From contig JAJEKV010000039.1 of assembly GCA_021234155.1 (NCBI GenBank), positions 4,322,745 to 4,386,744 of the forward strand: 64,000 nucleotides of DNA. Direction: 5' to 3'. Numbering within the stretch: the stretch's first letter is position 1; each line of letters starts with the position of its first letter. Below, piece by piece: positions 34,292 to 44,972 of this stretch. This DNA is from Isoetes taiwanensis (Eukaryota > Streptophyta > Lycopodiopsida > Isoetales > Isoetaceae). Position numbers and translations under genes: made by a program. The notes below the pieces were generated by a model that saw nothing but the letters and a program-made list of their open reading frames with translations, did no database searches and was not told where the DNA came from.

Positions 34292-35559
34292 ATGGCATCG
34301 CCAAAGTCTAACTTTGACTCGTAACTCAATGTATCAAATCGGCAAAGATAACATCTTTACCTCTTACGTGCTTGGTTTGTAAGGTACCATGTTTCTTATG
34401 CGATATTAAATTCCAAATATCATGGCTTGTCGGCCCTTTTTCTAAGAAAATTACGACCTTATTCGATAAACCAGTACCCAGTCATGGTTATCAAACCCCA
34501 ATTTATCTTTTCAATATGCCTTGCTGATCTCGAAAAGATAATTGCATCATAAGAAACCCTTTATACTTTATTCATACCTCAATAACTAAGGTTTCTTACC
34601 CATGTACACACGTTGTACTAAGGCTCACGCCACTAGTCAAGCATACAATTTGTCATGGTTATAATACACATGACTCATAAATCCTATCACATGCCAAGTG
34701 ATACAGTTATGCTTTCCATATATGAATGCCCACTAGAGGTTCATACGGTTACACATAACCCTGCCCGTCTTACGACTATATCTTTTCACAAGCACAATCA
34801 CTATGCTTGTCTTATCCAAACAATTACAACTCAATTCGAACTACTAATGCTACAGCTAGTTGACCTTGTCAAGAGTAGCACTCTCCATTCAAATTGAACT
34901 ATCAATGTTATAGTTTTGACTATGTCAAAAGTTTCCCATTGATTCTACTTTTGAACTCTCTTCAAGAGATCCGTATGAAGTTTTGAATTCCATTGAACTC
35001 ATGTGGTTCCAGCACTAGGCAGCTACATCAAGAAAAATTTTCAATCCCAAAACTTATCCTTAACTTGCCTATACTTGCATCACGAAACCTTCCCTTTCCC
35101 CCCAGAAGGAATGTTCATGGAAGCAATTCCTTACTGGCGGAATAATTATTGAAGTACAATTGTTACACAAGGAGCCCAAAAATAAACTATTATATTTAAC
35201 CAATATCAAATCATCCAAAAAGCATGATGTATGTGGTTTTTTATGCATGATTTTATTGTATAGAAGAAAACTACATATCATAGTGGTTTATTGGAATCAA
35301 TAGTGGTTATGAATGTTGGTTTTAAGTTTGATAGTGGTTTGTTAAAACTAGTTATGGTTTATGAGATTGTTTCATGCATACTATAGAAGTTTATTAAAAC
35401 TAGTAATAGTTTGATAAAACCACTCTATGACTTATGACATGGTCTAGAAACTAGCTTTATTATACCCAATATTACTCAACGTATTGAATTTAATTGGAAG
35501 GATTTTATTGTCATATTAGCCCTACGGGTTCTATGGCCATACATGCATAATGTGGGCAA
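34292..35559. other. AT-rich stretch, no gene
   Basis: No coding similarity. The 53 bases at 35,036-35,088 (cccaaaacttatccttaac) recur inverted at 44,750-44,802, directly outside the right gypsy LTR. At 35,280-35,430 the text repeats atagtggttt-type words. Confidence 0.5.
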
Positions 35560-36045
35560 AGGTTCAAAGATCAACAATGACAGTAGGACCACACTGTCCT
35601 GGATTCTATCTTGGTGTCCAGTCCATTACTTTAGAATATAAGTTGGCGCCCACCTTGGTGCCCCTAGTAGTGATAGAGCCACACTATCCTGATGCCCAAA
35701 CTAGGTGTTCAAAATAGGTGAACAACACTGGCAGAGCCACACAATCCCCGTACCTAATAGTGTTGTCCAGTGCCAGAGAGCCACATTGCCCTGGAATTTT
35801 TGAACTTTAGGCAAAATATGGATGACGTGGAAATAATGACATCAATTTGGTGTTGTGGCATGATGATGTGGGTGTCTCCTTGTGGGGGGCAAAGCCGCAC
35901 GATCCTGAGACCCATATCAAATGCTGAATGATGTTTTTCTGGTGTTCCAGTGGGGATAGAAGCACACTAACCTGGTACCCATCAATGATTCGATTACTAT
36001 CATGGTTTAAAAAACTCACCCCCAAAGGGTTTTTGAGGACATCTT
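35560..36045. repeat. Degenerate array of agagccacactrtcctg words, ending in a diverged hairpin core
   Basis: Five to six copies of a roughly 80-90-base unit carry gagccacac-atcctg followed by a ccc-containing word (35,583, 35,685, 35,735, 35,780, 35,895, 35,950). The end (35,998-36,045, gtttaaaaaactcaccccca with gggtttttgagg) resembles the hairpin core of the non-LTR 3' module. Confidence 0.5.
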
Positions 36046-37406
36046 GTTTTGAGGATGTCGAAGTTGTCTTTGCGAATTGTAAACTGGAGAAGGGAATTGC
36101 TAAAGAAGAAGGATGTTCGATCAACGCAAAGTTGTCTTCGTGAATTGTAAATCAGAAGATGATATTTCCAATAAGACCAAACACATTGTTGTAGTTGACA
36201 GGTTATGCTCATTTGATTTGTTTTCTAAAACATGTATCAAGGAGAATAAGATTTGTCCAATGACAATTGGAATCTTCAAGTTGTAGTGTGTTAAACAAGT
36301 GTTTGTGAAGGACATTTTCTTATTTGATTGTTCACAAAGACGTTATTGCTATTTGAGCCAAAAACAGGTGTTTGAGCTATTTAAATATTTGCAAGCCTGT
36401 ACAGTATAGGTGTAATTTTAGCCATATAGACAAGCCTTAGAGGTTTAATGGTTTGGTTGATTGTGGATTATAATGATGGAATATGTTGGGGTTGCTGTTT
36501 TAGATTTAATTAAGGGGCACACAGTGGGGAGGGTATGAGACAGGCTATTCCAACATATTTTGGCATATTATAACATATCATTCAAGGGTGTTTCAGTACT
36601 CTCGTAACACGTGGGCACAACAACATTCTCAAGCATATTTTATGGAATATACTATGCACTAGATAAATAACCCTCTGAATAAGTCACTGGGGGTTTCAAT
36701 ATTTTACTATACTCCAATATATTCTTTTATATTCTTGCAATATACCATCACTCTTATATAATGCATTCTCATTTTTTGTTTTCAATATTTTCTTTGCTGC
36801 ATTTTCTTTGAAACTCGCTCTCCAGCTGATACGTGTTGTGTTTCACTTGTCATTTGCACTTCTCACTTTTCATTTAGACTTCATTGCCCTTTCTTGCTCT
36901 GCAAGCTCACCGGCATGCTCTATATCTAGAAAAACGAAGCGGATTGGAGCCATTGTCGCCGGATTTGCCTGCCAACTCTAGATTTCTTCTTTCGAGAATG
37001 TGTGTAGAAGCTTTATGCCGCATTCAGAGATCAGATTACAATCTGGAGCCATGCGTTCAGTGTCGAAATAAACAGGAAAACTCAGATTTCACTGGTTCTG
37101 GCTGGGCTCCAGATTATGAAGAGCCGGAGCTGGAAAAGCTGCGTTCTTTTTGCACTCCGGAGCTGACCTCTCTAATTTCTTTGCTACATGGAATGAAAAT
37201 GGTGTGGTTTTGTTGTCGCATTGCTTGATCTTTTTGAGAACATGCATGTTATATTCTTCTTGCTCTTCTGAAAAGGTCCATTGCTTTTATTAGTTTTGTT
37301 GGAAGTGTAGTTATTTTGCTTAGCCTGGTTTTAGGGGTTTTGTCTGAATTGTTGTTTGTTTCAGGATTTTGAGGTTGGGAAATAACTTGATTATGATGCA
37401 ATGCAG
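36046..37406. other. Stretch with TATA-like words, no recognised gene
   Basis: AT-rich with tatataat-type words around 36,750. An open frame at 36,884-37,228 on the plus strand has no similarity I recognise; it lies upstream of the HSP20 fragment on the same strand, but its peptide does not resemble the N-terminal half of a small heat-shock protein. Confidence 0.4.
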
Positions 37407-37636
37407 GTGCAAATGAATGAGAATGTTCTATCACTTACTGCCGAAAAGAAGTGCAAAGAGGACGATGGAAAATTTTTGAGGATGGAGCGAAGAGTGGGAT
37501 AATTCATGAGAAAAACTACCTTGCCTGGTGAGGCAGATCTTGAGAAGGAGGCAACTAACTATGTGGAAGGAGTATGGACCGTGACAGCCAAAGATCCCAC
37601 CCTCAAAAGCCCAAAGTTATTACAGTTACTGCATAG
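37407..37636 (+). pseudogene. Small heat-shock protein (HSP20) second-exon fragment, broken
   Basis: Small HSPs are ATP-independent chaperones with an alpha-crystallin domain. After an atgcag acceptor the text reads VQMNENVLSLTAEKKCKEDD, GKFLRMERRVG, a TAA stop, FMRKTTLPGEADLEKEA, YVEGVWTVTAKD and, after a one-base loss, KPKVITVTA then TAG. These are the second half of the alpha-crystallin domain (the ERRVGxFMRK and GVxTVT signatures) and a typical C-terminus. The premature stop and the frameshift mean it is not functional. The first exon is not seen upstream. A truncated LINE landed about 40 bases downstream of the stop. Confidence 0.75.
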
Positions 37637-37691
37637 AACCGTGCCCCTTTTTGCTGGAAGTTAATAGAGGAGTTCGTAGCTCCATTTCTAG

Positions 37692-38216
37692 TTTTTTTTT
37701 TTTTTTTTTTCAAGGACGTGAGGCTCTTTTTATTGACAAGAACAATGGCACCATACACAATGCACAGACAGGAATAAAACCCTAGTGGATAGGCTGACCC
37801 AACTAGGCAAAAACACCCGTCTATGCATAAGAAGAACACCGTAAATACGTCTGCCAAATTATCTCTTTTTTATCATCAGCTAGAGATGAGCAATGATAAG
37901 CTTTAGTGATCTTCTGCTGAGCACAACGAAGAAGCTGCTGATCAGAGATGTATGCACCTTGGAAAATACACAAACGTCTCCTCTGCCAGATAGACCACAA
38001 AATCCAACTAGAAGCAAGATGAAATGCCCGCTTACGCAAGTTCGGCCAAACAGGGGGATAAAGTGCAAGTAGGATCCCCTGGCTAGTAAGAGACACACTG
38101 AAAAGAGTGAACAGCCACTCCCAAGCAAGCCGCAGATGATCGCACAAGAAGAAGCAGTGTTCAGTAGTTTCAACACGTTGGCCACAGAGAGGGCAACGAT
38201 CTGAGACTCTAGGGTG
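37692..38216 (-). mobile_element. Severely 5'-truncated LINE D with poly(A) and target duplication
   Basis: A run of 19 T (37,692-37,710) is the poly(A) of a minus-strand insert. GCTCCATTTCTAG flanks both sides (37,679-37,691 and 38,217-38,229), a 13-bp target duplication. The frame from the 5' side reads SHPRVSDRCPLCGQRVETTE, then HCFFLCDHLRLAWEWLF and ILWSIWQRRRLCIF: the C-terminal zf-RVT zinc motif of L1-clade ORF2. It is a third LINE subfamily, different from A and B. Sharp boundaries and an intact duplication point to a fairly recent insertion. Confidence 0.92.
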
Positions 38217-38229
38217 GCTCCATTTCTAG

Positions 38230-39299
38230 TTTGTCCCAATGTGATAAAATAGTTTGACCTGCTTTCTCATTCTTATGAGATGAGGTCTAAGTATGTTTTT
38301 GCATACATAATATGGAATTTGATGAAAAATGAAATAAATGGTAATGTTTCTTCTTCGGATATTCTCTATTATTCGTTATGTTATTCTCTGTTTTCCTTTC
38401 TGTCCACAAAAATACAATAAAGAGTGCAATGCCTTGAAGTCCTGTGGTATCCCATTTGCCTGTTCTTTCCTGGTGATGTTCATTTGATCTCATAAAAGAG
38501 ATCTTTGGACCTTGCCAATCTTGTGCTATGTATGTATAAGCCTTCAAGCCATTGATGGCATGTTGGCATTCTTATTCATGAAATGGAGGAGAAGCAAAAT
38601 AGCTCCTTTTAACCATAGTCTTTGTAAAAATACTAAAGACCACAAATGGAATCTACTTAATTTCTTCTTCTACATGAAGATTTTCTAATGAGGCTGTTGG
38701 TAGGGCATGTATTCGTGAAGTAATAAGATTCTATTGGCGTATGAATAGTTTGCTTACGTCCTAGAACTAAGATCATGATTTTGACCTAACACGAAAAACT
38801 ATTTTAGTAGAGAAATTTAGAAAAGAGAAATGTACGCGGCGACCGCCACGATAAATTTCTTGTAATTTAAACCCAACGACCTCTATACAAGTCAATATAA
38901 TGGCCTTCCATTCCTTGGTTGTTAATTTTATTTTACTTTCAATGATTCATATGTATGTAATTCTTTCCATATATATTATTTTAGGGAACCTGCCCTTTGA
39001 ACCTTTAGTAACTTAATATCATTTCTCAGTACATTTGTATATGCCAACATATGTAGAACCATATAAAAAGAAAGGGAAATGACCACTATAACATGTACGC
39101 TTTAGGCCGGATTTCTTAGAAAATGCCGGCAATTCCAAAAATTTTTATGCTACCGTCTAGAAACTATGAGGCCACGTCATTTCGAAACCTGATGTTAGTG
39201 GAAATCCGGCCTTAGATAAATGCATCTAGATTACCATTCAAATAATTACATACTTAAAGTGTGAAATAAAATCGACTAGTCAAAGATACAAATATGGAT
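38230..39299. other. Intergenic stretch with a second Helitron-like hairpin end
   Basis: No gene is recognised. At 38,821-38,862 lies the second copy of the hairpin end described at 4,947 (agagaaatgtacgcggcgac, then ataaatttcttgtaa), followed by unrelated DNA. Confidence 0.45.
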
Positions 39300-39560
39300 G
39301 TCATCAACGACTATGATTGTGATCTGCCCCTTGAAATTTGATTGGTCCAGTACTCTCGATGGCAAAAAAAAAAAAAAAAAAAAAAAAAAAGGAAGAAGAA
39401 GAAGAAGCAGAAAGCCCACTTAATCCACAATTATCAACGGCTACGATTGTGATCGCCCCTTTGAAATTTTATTGGTCCAAAGCTCTCTATGGAAGGAGGA
39501 GGGGGCGATGGGATGAAAGAAGAGGGGGAAGCCCACTTAAATCCACAAAAAAAAAAATTT
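39300..39560. repeat. Tandem duplication of about 120 bp with a 28-base poly(A)
   Basis: The block tacgattgtgatc-gcccctttgaaattt-attggtcc-ctctatgg-aagcccacttaatccaca occurs at 39,306-39,432 and again at 39,433-39,550. The first copy carries an uninterrupted run of about 28 A (39,363-39,390) followed by a gaa microsatellite. A 549-nt plus-strand open frame across it begins in these low-complexity runs and is not supported as a gene. Confidence 0.7.
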
Positions 39561-41404
39561 CTTTTGGGCTCTTTTTCTTCTGTAGCCGCCTAGTTCATAG
39601 TTCAACGGGGTTTTCGCTGCTACCGCCTCCTTCACAGGGAGCAAAAATGGATCAATCCGTTTCTGCAGCGCCTCCTTCAAGGCAGGTTTTTGTTGCCGCC
39701 TTCAACCATATATCGGTTTCATTGTGCCTCAACTCAAAGATGGGTTATTCTGTTTCACCATTCTTCACTGTTTTTCTACTCCTTTCAGGTATCGCAGCTA
39801 TAAAGAGGTCTGTTCCGCTTCCTCCTTATTTTATTTTGTTCTATTGTTTCCTTTCATGGCTCGTTCTGTTTCTTTTATTCAACTGAAATGAAATGACATA
39901 ATATAAATGGATTAAAATATCCCTTTCCTGGAGTTGAGTTCTTCATTCATTTGATTTTGGGCGCAACACAGGTCTTGAGGAAAGGAAAGCTGCTTGCTTG
40001 GTTGTTGCGGTATGGGAATAATATCAAGCCTGATATATCATCCCGATCTTTCTCATCTGTATTATTCTCTTTCACCTTTCCACACTCGCATAACTCGTCT
40101 CATTCAGGGTTTCAGCACTTTTACTTTTAAATTAAACTTTGATGCATGGATATCTCCAACAGGAGCTAACTGTATCAGAAGAAGGCGGGTGACTTCTAGT
40201 TTGCGGCCCCTCCCCCCCTGTCCCGGTAAACAGAACAGGCTGCCGCAGGTGAATAAGACAAACAGCCTAAAGAAGACAAAAAACACAGTGACAAACAGCC
40301 TAAAGAAGACAAAAAACACAGTTATTGATTCCCACAGAAAGCATGATTTCGTTATTTTTAAACAACAAAACCACCAATCAACCCCAACAACCCCAATCAA
40401 CCCACCTGCGGGTGACTGTTGCATTTCTAGGGACGGGGTATAAACTAGGTACTAGCCAAGAAGGCACTGTATCAGAAGAAGGCCCAGGAAAAATTGCATG
40501 TTAGCCCATCCTATCTAGGTCATATTCTAGCCCTGGTTTTCAGCACTTCTTAACTGCTTGCATTCAATCTGGACCGGTTGTTGAGCATCAAAAGTTATGA
40601 AGAACAATGCACTGCAATGACAGATTATCCATTATGCTATTATACTAGATATACGTGTTCATTCTCACTTGCTTGCATCTTATTCATGTTTAACAGCACG
40701 AGCTAATTTTGTCTCACTACTTGTTTCATTGCCTGTGTGTAATCAATATTTCAAGAGTCTGTAATCAATATTTCAAGAGCCTTATGGACGTGTGTTTGGG
40801 TTCGATTGCCAAAAGGCAAAGCTAAGAAAAACAACAATGAAAACAGGTCTTTGTGAGAGGCTGTGCCATATGAATAAATAAAAGAACAAAAATAAAAAAC
40901 GGAATTATCCATCATGTGCATAATTTATTTTGAATGTAATAATCATTCATCACATGCTATAATTCATTGAGAACGTTATTTATCCTGAATAAAGATAAAA
41001 ACATTGATGACATTACTTATTATAGATGGCAATCATCTCTAATACTGGAGGTTACTTATCACGTTTGCATGAATCACGTAAATAAATAGGTATTTAATTT
41101 GTGGCATACACCAAATATCAAATACATGGAAAAAAAAAAAACCACTAATAATGTGACCGAGAACCGCATCACAATTTGTGAGTTGAAATGACAATGATTT
41201 CCAACTTAAGTATGCCTCATTTTGTTCATTGAACCAACGTCAATAAAGACAACAAATATTCACTATCTTAATGCAAAAACTATTCATAGTTACTCCATGT
41301 TCTATGATAAAAAAAACTATGACAATTTATTGTAGGAAGCAAAGTTAGTTCATATGAGATAAGGTAGGTGATTTCATTACAGAAGCACTTTAAGTTACAC
41401 AAAC
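39561..41404. other. Non-coding stretch with a 33-bp tandem repeat
   Basis: The unit gacaaacagcctaaagaaga (33 bp in full) is present twice exactly (40,257-40,289 and 40,290-40,322). Its reading frame, 39,994-40,443 on the plus strand, has no other gene-like property. The words ctgtatcagaagaaggc recur at 40,170 and 40,469. The rest is AT-rich. Confidence 0.5.
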
Positions 41405-43035
41405 ATTTAAATGAGAATGAGAATGATTTTTTATCGTCCACTGAGGCCAATCGGCCTATGGGACCACAAGGAGCGCAGCAAACTTATTACTGTCCGGGTT
41501 AAAAAACCCCCGCCCCGAAGGGTTTTCGAGGGAAAAACCGTGGCAGTAATAAGAATGCCGTCAAACTGTACAAGTATACATCAATGTATATATACATGTC
41601 AAGTGTGTGCCCGAGGACATAGCTGATCTCGCATGTCCATAACCTCCTCGGAAGGTATGATCCCAAAGACCCGCATCGGATGTCGTGCTCAATGTCACAT
41701 GTAATAATGGCCAGCCCGATCAACTCAACATAGCGTCCGAATTTGATCATATCTTTGGGCAACTTTGAAGGGTATGAGATTCATCCTCAATGACTCCCAT
41801 TTGGCAAAGATTGATGAGCCCATCTGGCGTGGCTCACCAATCCATCTGCCCGCCTCAATTCGAAGATGATGTGCCCCTGTGCGAATGGAGGCAATGAGTC
41901 TGTGCCTTTTCATGGGCAAGTGGGTATGCAAGTAGCATTGCGGGCCTCGTTCCAATGTGGGATTTATGTGGCGCTGATAGTGTGCTGTCTTGACATGTTC
42001 AAGGGCATTGGCATCCCAAAGCTTGCTGAGGAAGCAAGCGTCAAGATATTGCCTCAAGCTATGGCGATCTGCCTCTGTTTGCATATGTATGCACCTGTGC
42101 TCCTGCACATTCCATCTAGCCAACCATTGAGCTCTCTTTTCCCTCCAACAGGCCTTGAGGCGCTGCGGCCCCATTGCCATGATATAAGCTAGTTTAGGGA
42201 GACGAGCATCGTCCATATTGACCACCACCGAAAATAGACAATGTGGCGATCAAGGGCCACCCAAGAAGAGGCAAGAATCCTCGTCTCCCGCAGAGAATTT
42301 GATATGGGACTGTGGACTTCACCCCTAGTGCTCGTACTAAGAAGGCTTTTCGGACTCGCTCCAAGTCATTCCAAGTAGCAAGTGATACTATCGGGCCCCA
42401 TACTTCCACCCCGTATAAAAAGGACGGGCTCCACTAAGACCTTGAACAGTGTGACCGATGGGCCCAATCATACAACTCCGCTCTATGACTATTGTTTTGC
42501 ATTGCATATAGTGCCTTCCACTTAGTCCACCGTGAGTCGTATGGATGTGTCCCGGTGCATAGTAGAAGGAAACTCCACTCCCAAATACTTGTATGTGGAT
42601 GCAACTTCCACATTCCGCCTTGGTAATCGAAGGAGGGGACCCCTACCGACGTGAAGATGATATGAAAACCACCTTAGTCTTGGCCGGGTTGACGCCGCGC
42701 ATATCGGTCGCCATGTATCGTGTCCGGGGCATCGAGATGTCGTTGCATGTCTGGCGGGTGTGTAAGCTAGAGGTCCACATCATCAAAGATATATTAAGCC
42801 CGATGATCCGATAGAGAAGGTGAGCTCCATCGCCCCCATTATCAGCAAGGCAGCTCTCCAATTGATCAATGTAAAGCCCAAACAATGTTGGGGAGAGAGG
42901 GCATCCCTGACGAACCCCGATACTACTATCAAATGGTTGGCTTATCTGCTGCAACCGACCCGAGCATCTTTCATATAGCCTGCACACTGCATTTTGCAAT
43001 TCTACAGGAACCCCCAGCTGTTGCAGTCTTGCCCA
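41405..43035 (-). mobile_element. RTE-like LINE C, 5' truncated, with hairpin 3' UTR
   Basis: On the minus strand the order is: reverse-transcriptase pieces LQNAVCRLYERCSGRLQQI and IGVRQGCPLSPTLFGLYIDQ (42,999-42,860), a decayed active site around IFDDVDL in another frame (about 42,790), then SLATWNDLERVRKAFLVRAL (42,385) and a long C-terminal region ending HHLRIEAGRWIGEPRQMG and RYDQIRTLC (41,880-41,725). The 3' UTR holds a stem flanked by CTTATTACTG / CAGTAATAAG around an AAACCC-GGGTTTTTT core (41,486-41,555). It ends with cattctcattctcatt instead of poly(A), as RTE-type elements do. The 5' side breaks near 43,035. Confidence 0.8.
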
Positions 43036-44055
43036 TAGTTTTTAAAGTGGAAATGCTTAGTGGTTTAGGGCACATTACTTATTTAAAACTAAGCAATAAA
43101 ATGCTATTACAAACCAAATAAATAAACTATCATAAAGAACCATGATGCTTAACTGTGGTAACAAACTAGAATGATAAGTCATGTATAAGAATCACACCAT
43201 GTAACTAGTAGTGGTTATTCAACACATTAACCCACTTAGTGACATCTCTTTTTTATAGTGGTTTCATGTAAAAACTAATGTGAAAAACTAATAGTGATTG
43301 TTTTTTGGGCGCCTTGTGTTAGGAACATTATCGTTTTCTAACGAATTTGCTCATGAATTATGTGGTGCAAGAGCCGATTTGGATGAGTCATTTTTGACTG
43401 CACATAGTCATTACTTCAATAGATTTCCATACGCATTACTTTCCAAAAGTAGTACTATCGCAATTACTCAAGCCCGGCTCGAGTAATGTGCAGCGTGTAT
43501 GTTTGATCCAAAATTCGGATTGAACACACTGGTGTAAGTGTCTTAGGGTATAGATACTGTATAATCCCAAAATAACTTAGGGTCAATTCTGATCCAGAAT
43601 TTGACTCAGAACTTTCCTTGCCTACAACAAGGTATGTAGAGATTTTATAACCAATGTCAATAAAGTAATCTAATGAAATTGTTAGAGTGAATCAAAACAT
43701 TTAAATTGAAACATACAAACAAAAATCTTAATTTTGAAATGTATTACCTTGAAACCCCGAAGTATGACAATACCTATCATGCTTCTCCCTGGTCTGTGAC
43801 CAGTAATAGATGGAATGTACCTTAAGCCCTAATGTGGCTAAGCGAATCCATGCAGGAGTAGTAATTCTACTACTAGATCTGGGAAATTAAGTGCATCCCC
43901 TTGATAGCTAGCTATCATAGAGAAATACAAAATGTATTTCGAGGAACATTGACTTATGAGAAACCCTGTTTCTTAATCCAAGTCAATTACTTGAACATGA
44001 TTATAGCCCTTAGGTGAATTTCCCAAAATTCCGTCTAGGCCTAATCAGAGAAAGC
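43036..44055. other. Non-coding interior next to the gypsy 5' LTR
   Basis: No gag or other protein is recognised. In the minus direction this follows the primer-binding site and would be the leader of the gypsy element. The part at 43,040-43,300 has AT-rich text resembling that at 35,280-35,450 (repeated tagtggtt words). Confidence 0.4.
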
Positions 44056-44067
44056 CTCTGATACCAC
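44056..44067 (-). promoter_or_regulatory. Primer-binding site for initiator tRNA-Met (gypsy element)
   Basis: The minus strand reads GTGGTATCAGAG directly after the LTR end TAACA. TGGTATCAGAG is complementary to the 3' end of plant initiator tRNA-Met, the usual primer of plant LTR retrotransposons. This fixes the LTR to its right as the 5' LTR. Confidence 0.85.
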
Positions 44068-44749
44068 TGTTACGGCGCAAATTCACTAACCAAATTTTGC
44101 CCAATTGGGATCTGTCGCCCACACAGATCCCGGATCCTCCCTCGTTGATCAATATGGGACTGACCCAGCCAGTGTTCTTCACACCACAGCTACCGCAGAT
44201 AGTTGAATCCCCTTGGTAAGTTACCCTGGGCGATTATCAATCATCTGCACAAAGACTCCTCTGGAGCAACCAACCGGCTACCTGCACAGTAGAACAGTTC
44301 GACCTCTGGAGGCCCTGGCCTTCTCTGAGATTACCACAGTAGAATCGGCATGCCCAATCGAAGATGTCTTCCAAGTTTCAACTCAAACAGATCTTTCTAA
44401 CTTGTAGAATCGAAATCCTTCTTCCAGACCCAATTCCAGCTGCTGCATCAAATTCCTCATCCAGGCTTTATAATCAAGCCCATGGAGTTCACTACAATCC
44501 ACTCTAGTTATAAACCGACCTGCCCATGCTTTGATTCGATCCGAATCATAGCTATTAACCCATCCAATCTATTAACGCCACATGCCCACTTAAAACTTTA
44601 ATATTTAGCATAGCTAGCCTTTCATTTCCCTTTATTAATGTTTTTACCCCTAGTACCGATACTAGTTCTACTAACAACTTAGTTAGCCATACATTAATAA
44701 AGGTCTTCCGTGTCTACAACCTTTGCAAGCTCCCTGCGCACTAATACTT
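44068..44749 (-). repeat. Gypsy LTR, right (5') copy
   Basis: Starts TGTTACGGCGCAAATTCAC on the plus strand; see the left copy for the shared blocks. It lacks the SINE. Many point differences and indels separate the two copies, so if they are a pair the insertion is old. Similarity to the left copy ends at gcgcactaatactt (44,749). Confidence 0.82.
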
Positions 44750-44972
44750 TCATGATGCAAGCATAGGCAAGTTAAGGATAAGTTTTGGGATTGAAAATTG
44801 ACACACAGGTGCGTTTTGGGCAAAGAAGATCACCTGTAAAATTTCGGAGCATTTGGAGCAGCAAGCAACGAGTGGCGAATGATTTGGTCTGGGACAAAAT
44901 CGTGCTTCCGTTGAAGCTCCATGCTCAGGCTGATCACGGGTCCCATGATCAGCCATTAAGGTCACAATGGGA

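Larger units (their letters stand above)
29543..44749 (-). mobile_element. Candidate very large or broken Ty3/gypsy element bounded by two related LTRs
   Basis: The two LTRs have the same orientation; on the minus strand a primer-binding site follows the right one (5' LTR) and integrase C-terminal coding precedes the left one (3' LTR). That is the correct order for one element on the minus strand. No protease, reverse transcriptase or RNase H is seen between them. The 13.5-kb interior is mostly later insertions and tandem repeats. It could instead be two separate remnants of one family. Confidence 0.45.

Noticed and set aside
36884-37228. Plus-strand frame as exon 1 of the HSP20 gene
   Set aside because: Its peptide lacks the alpha-crystallin N-terminal half and the expected phase to the 37,407 acceptor is not supported.
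39338-39886. 182-codon plus-strand frame starting with poly-Lys/Glu
   Set aside because: It starts in a poly(A) run and a gaa microsatellite within a tandem duplication; no domain seen.
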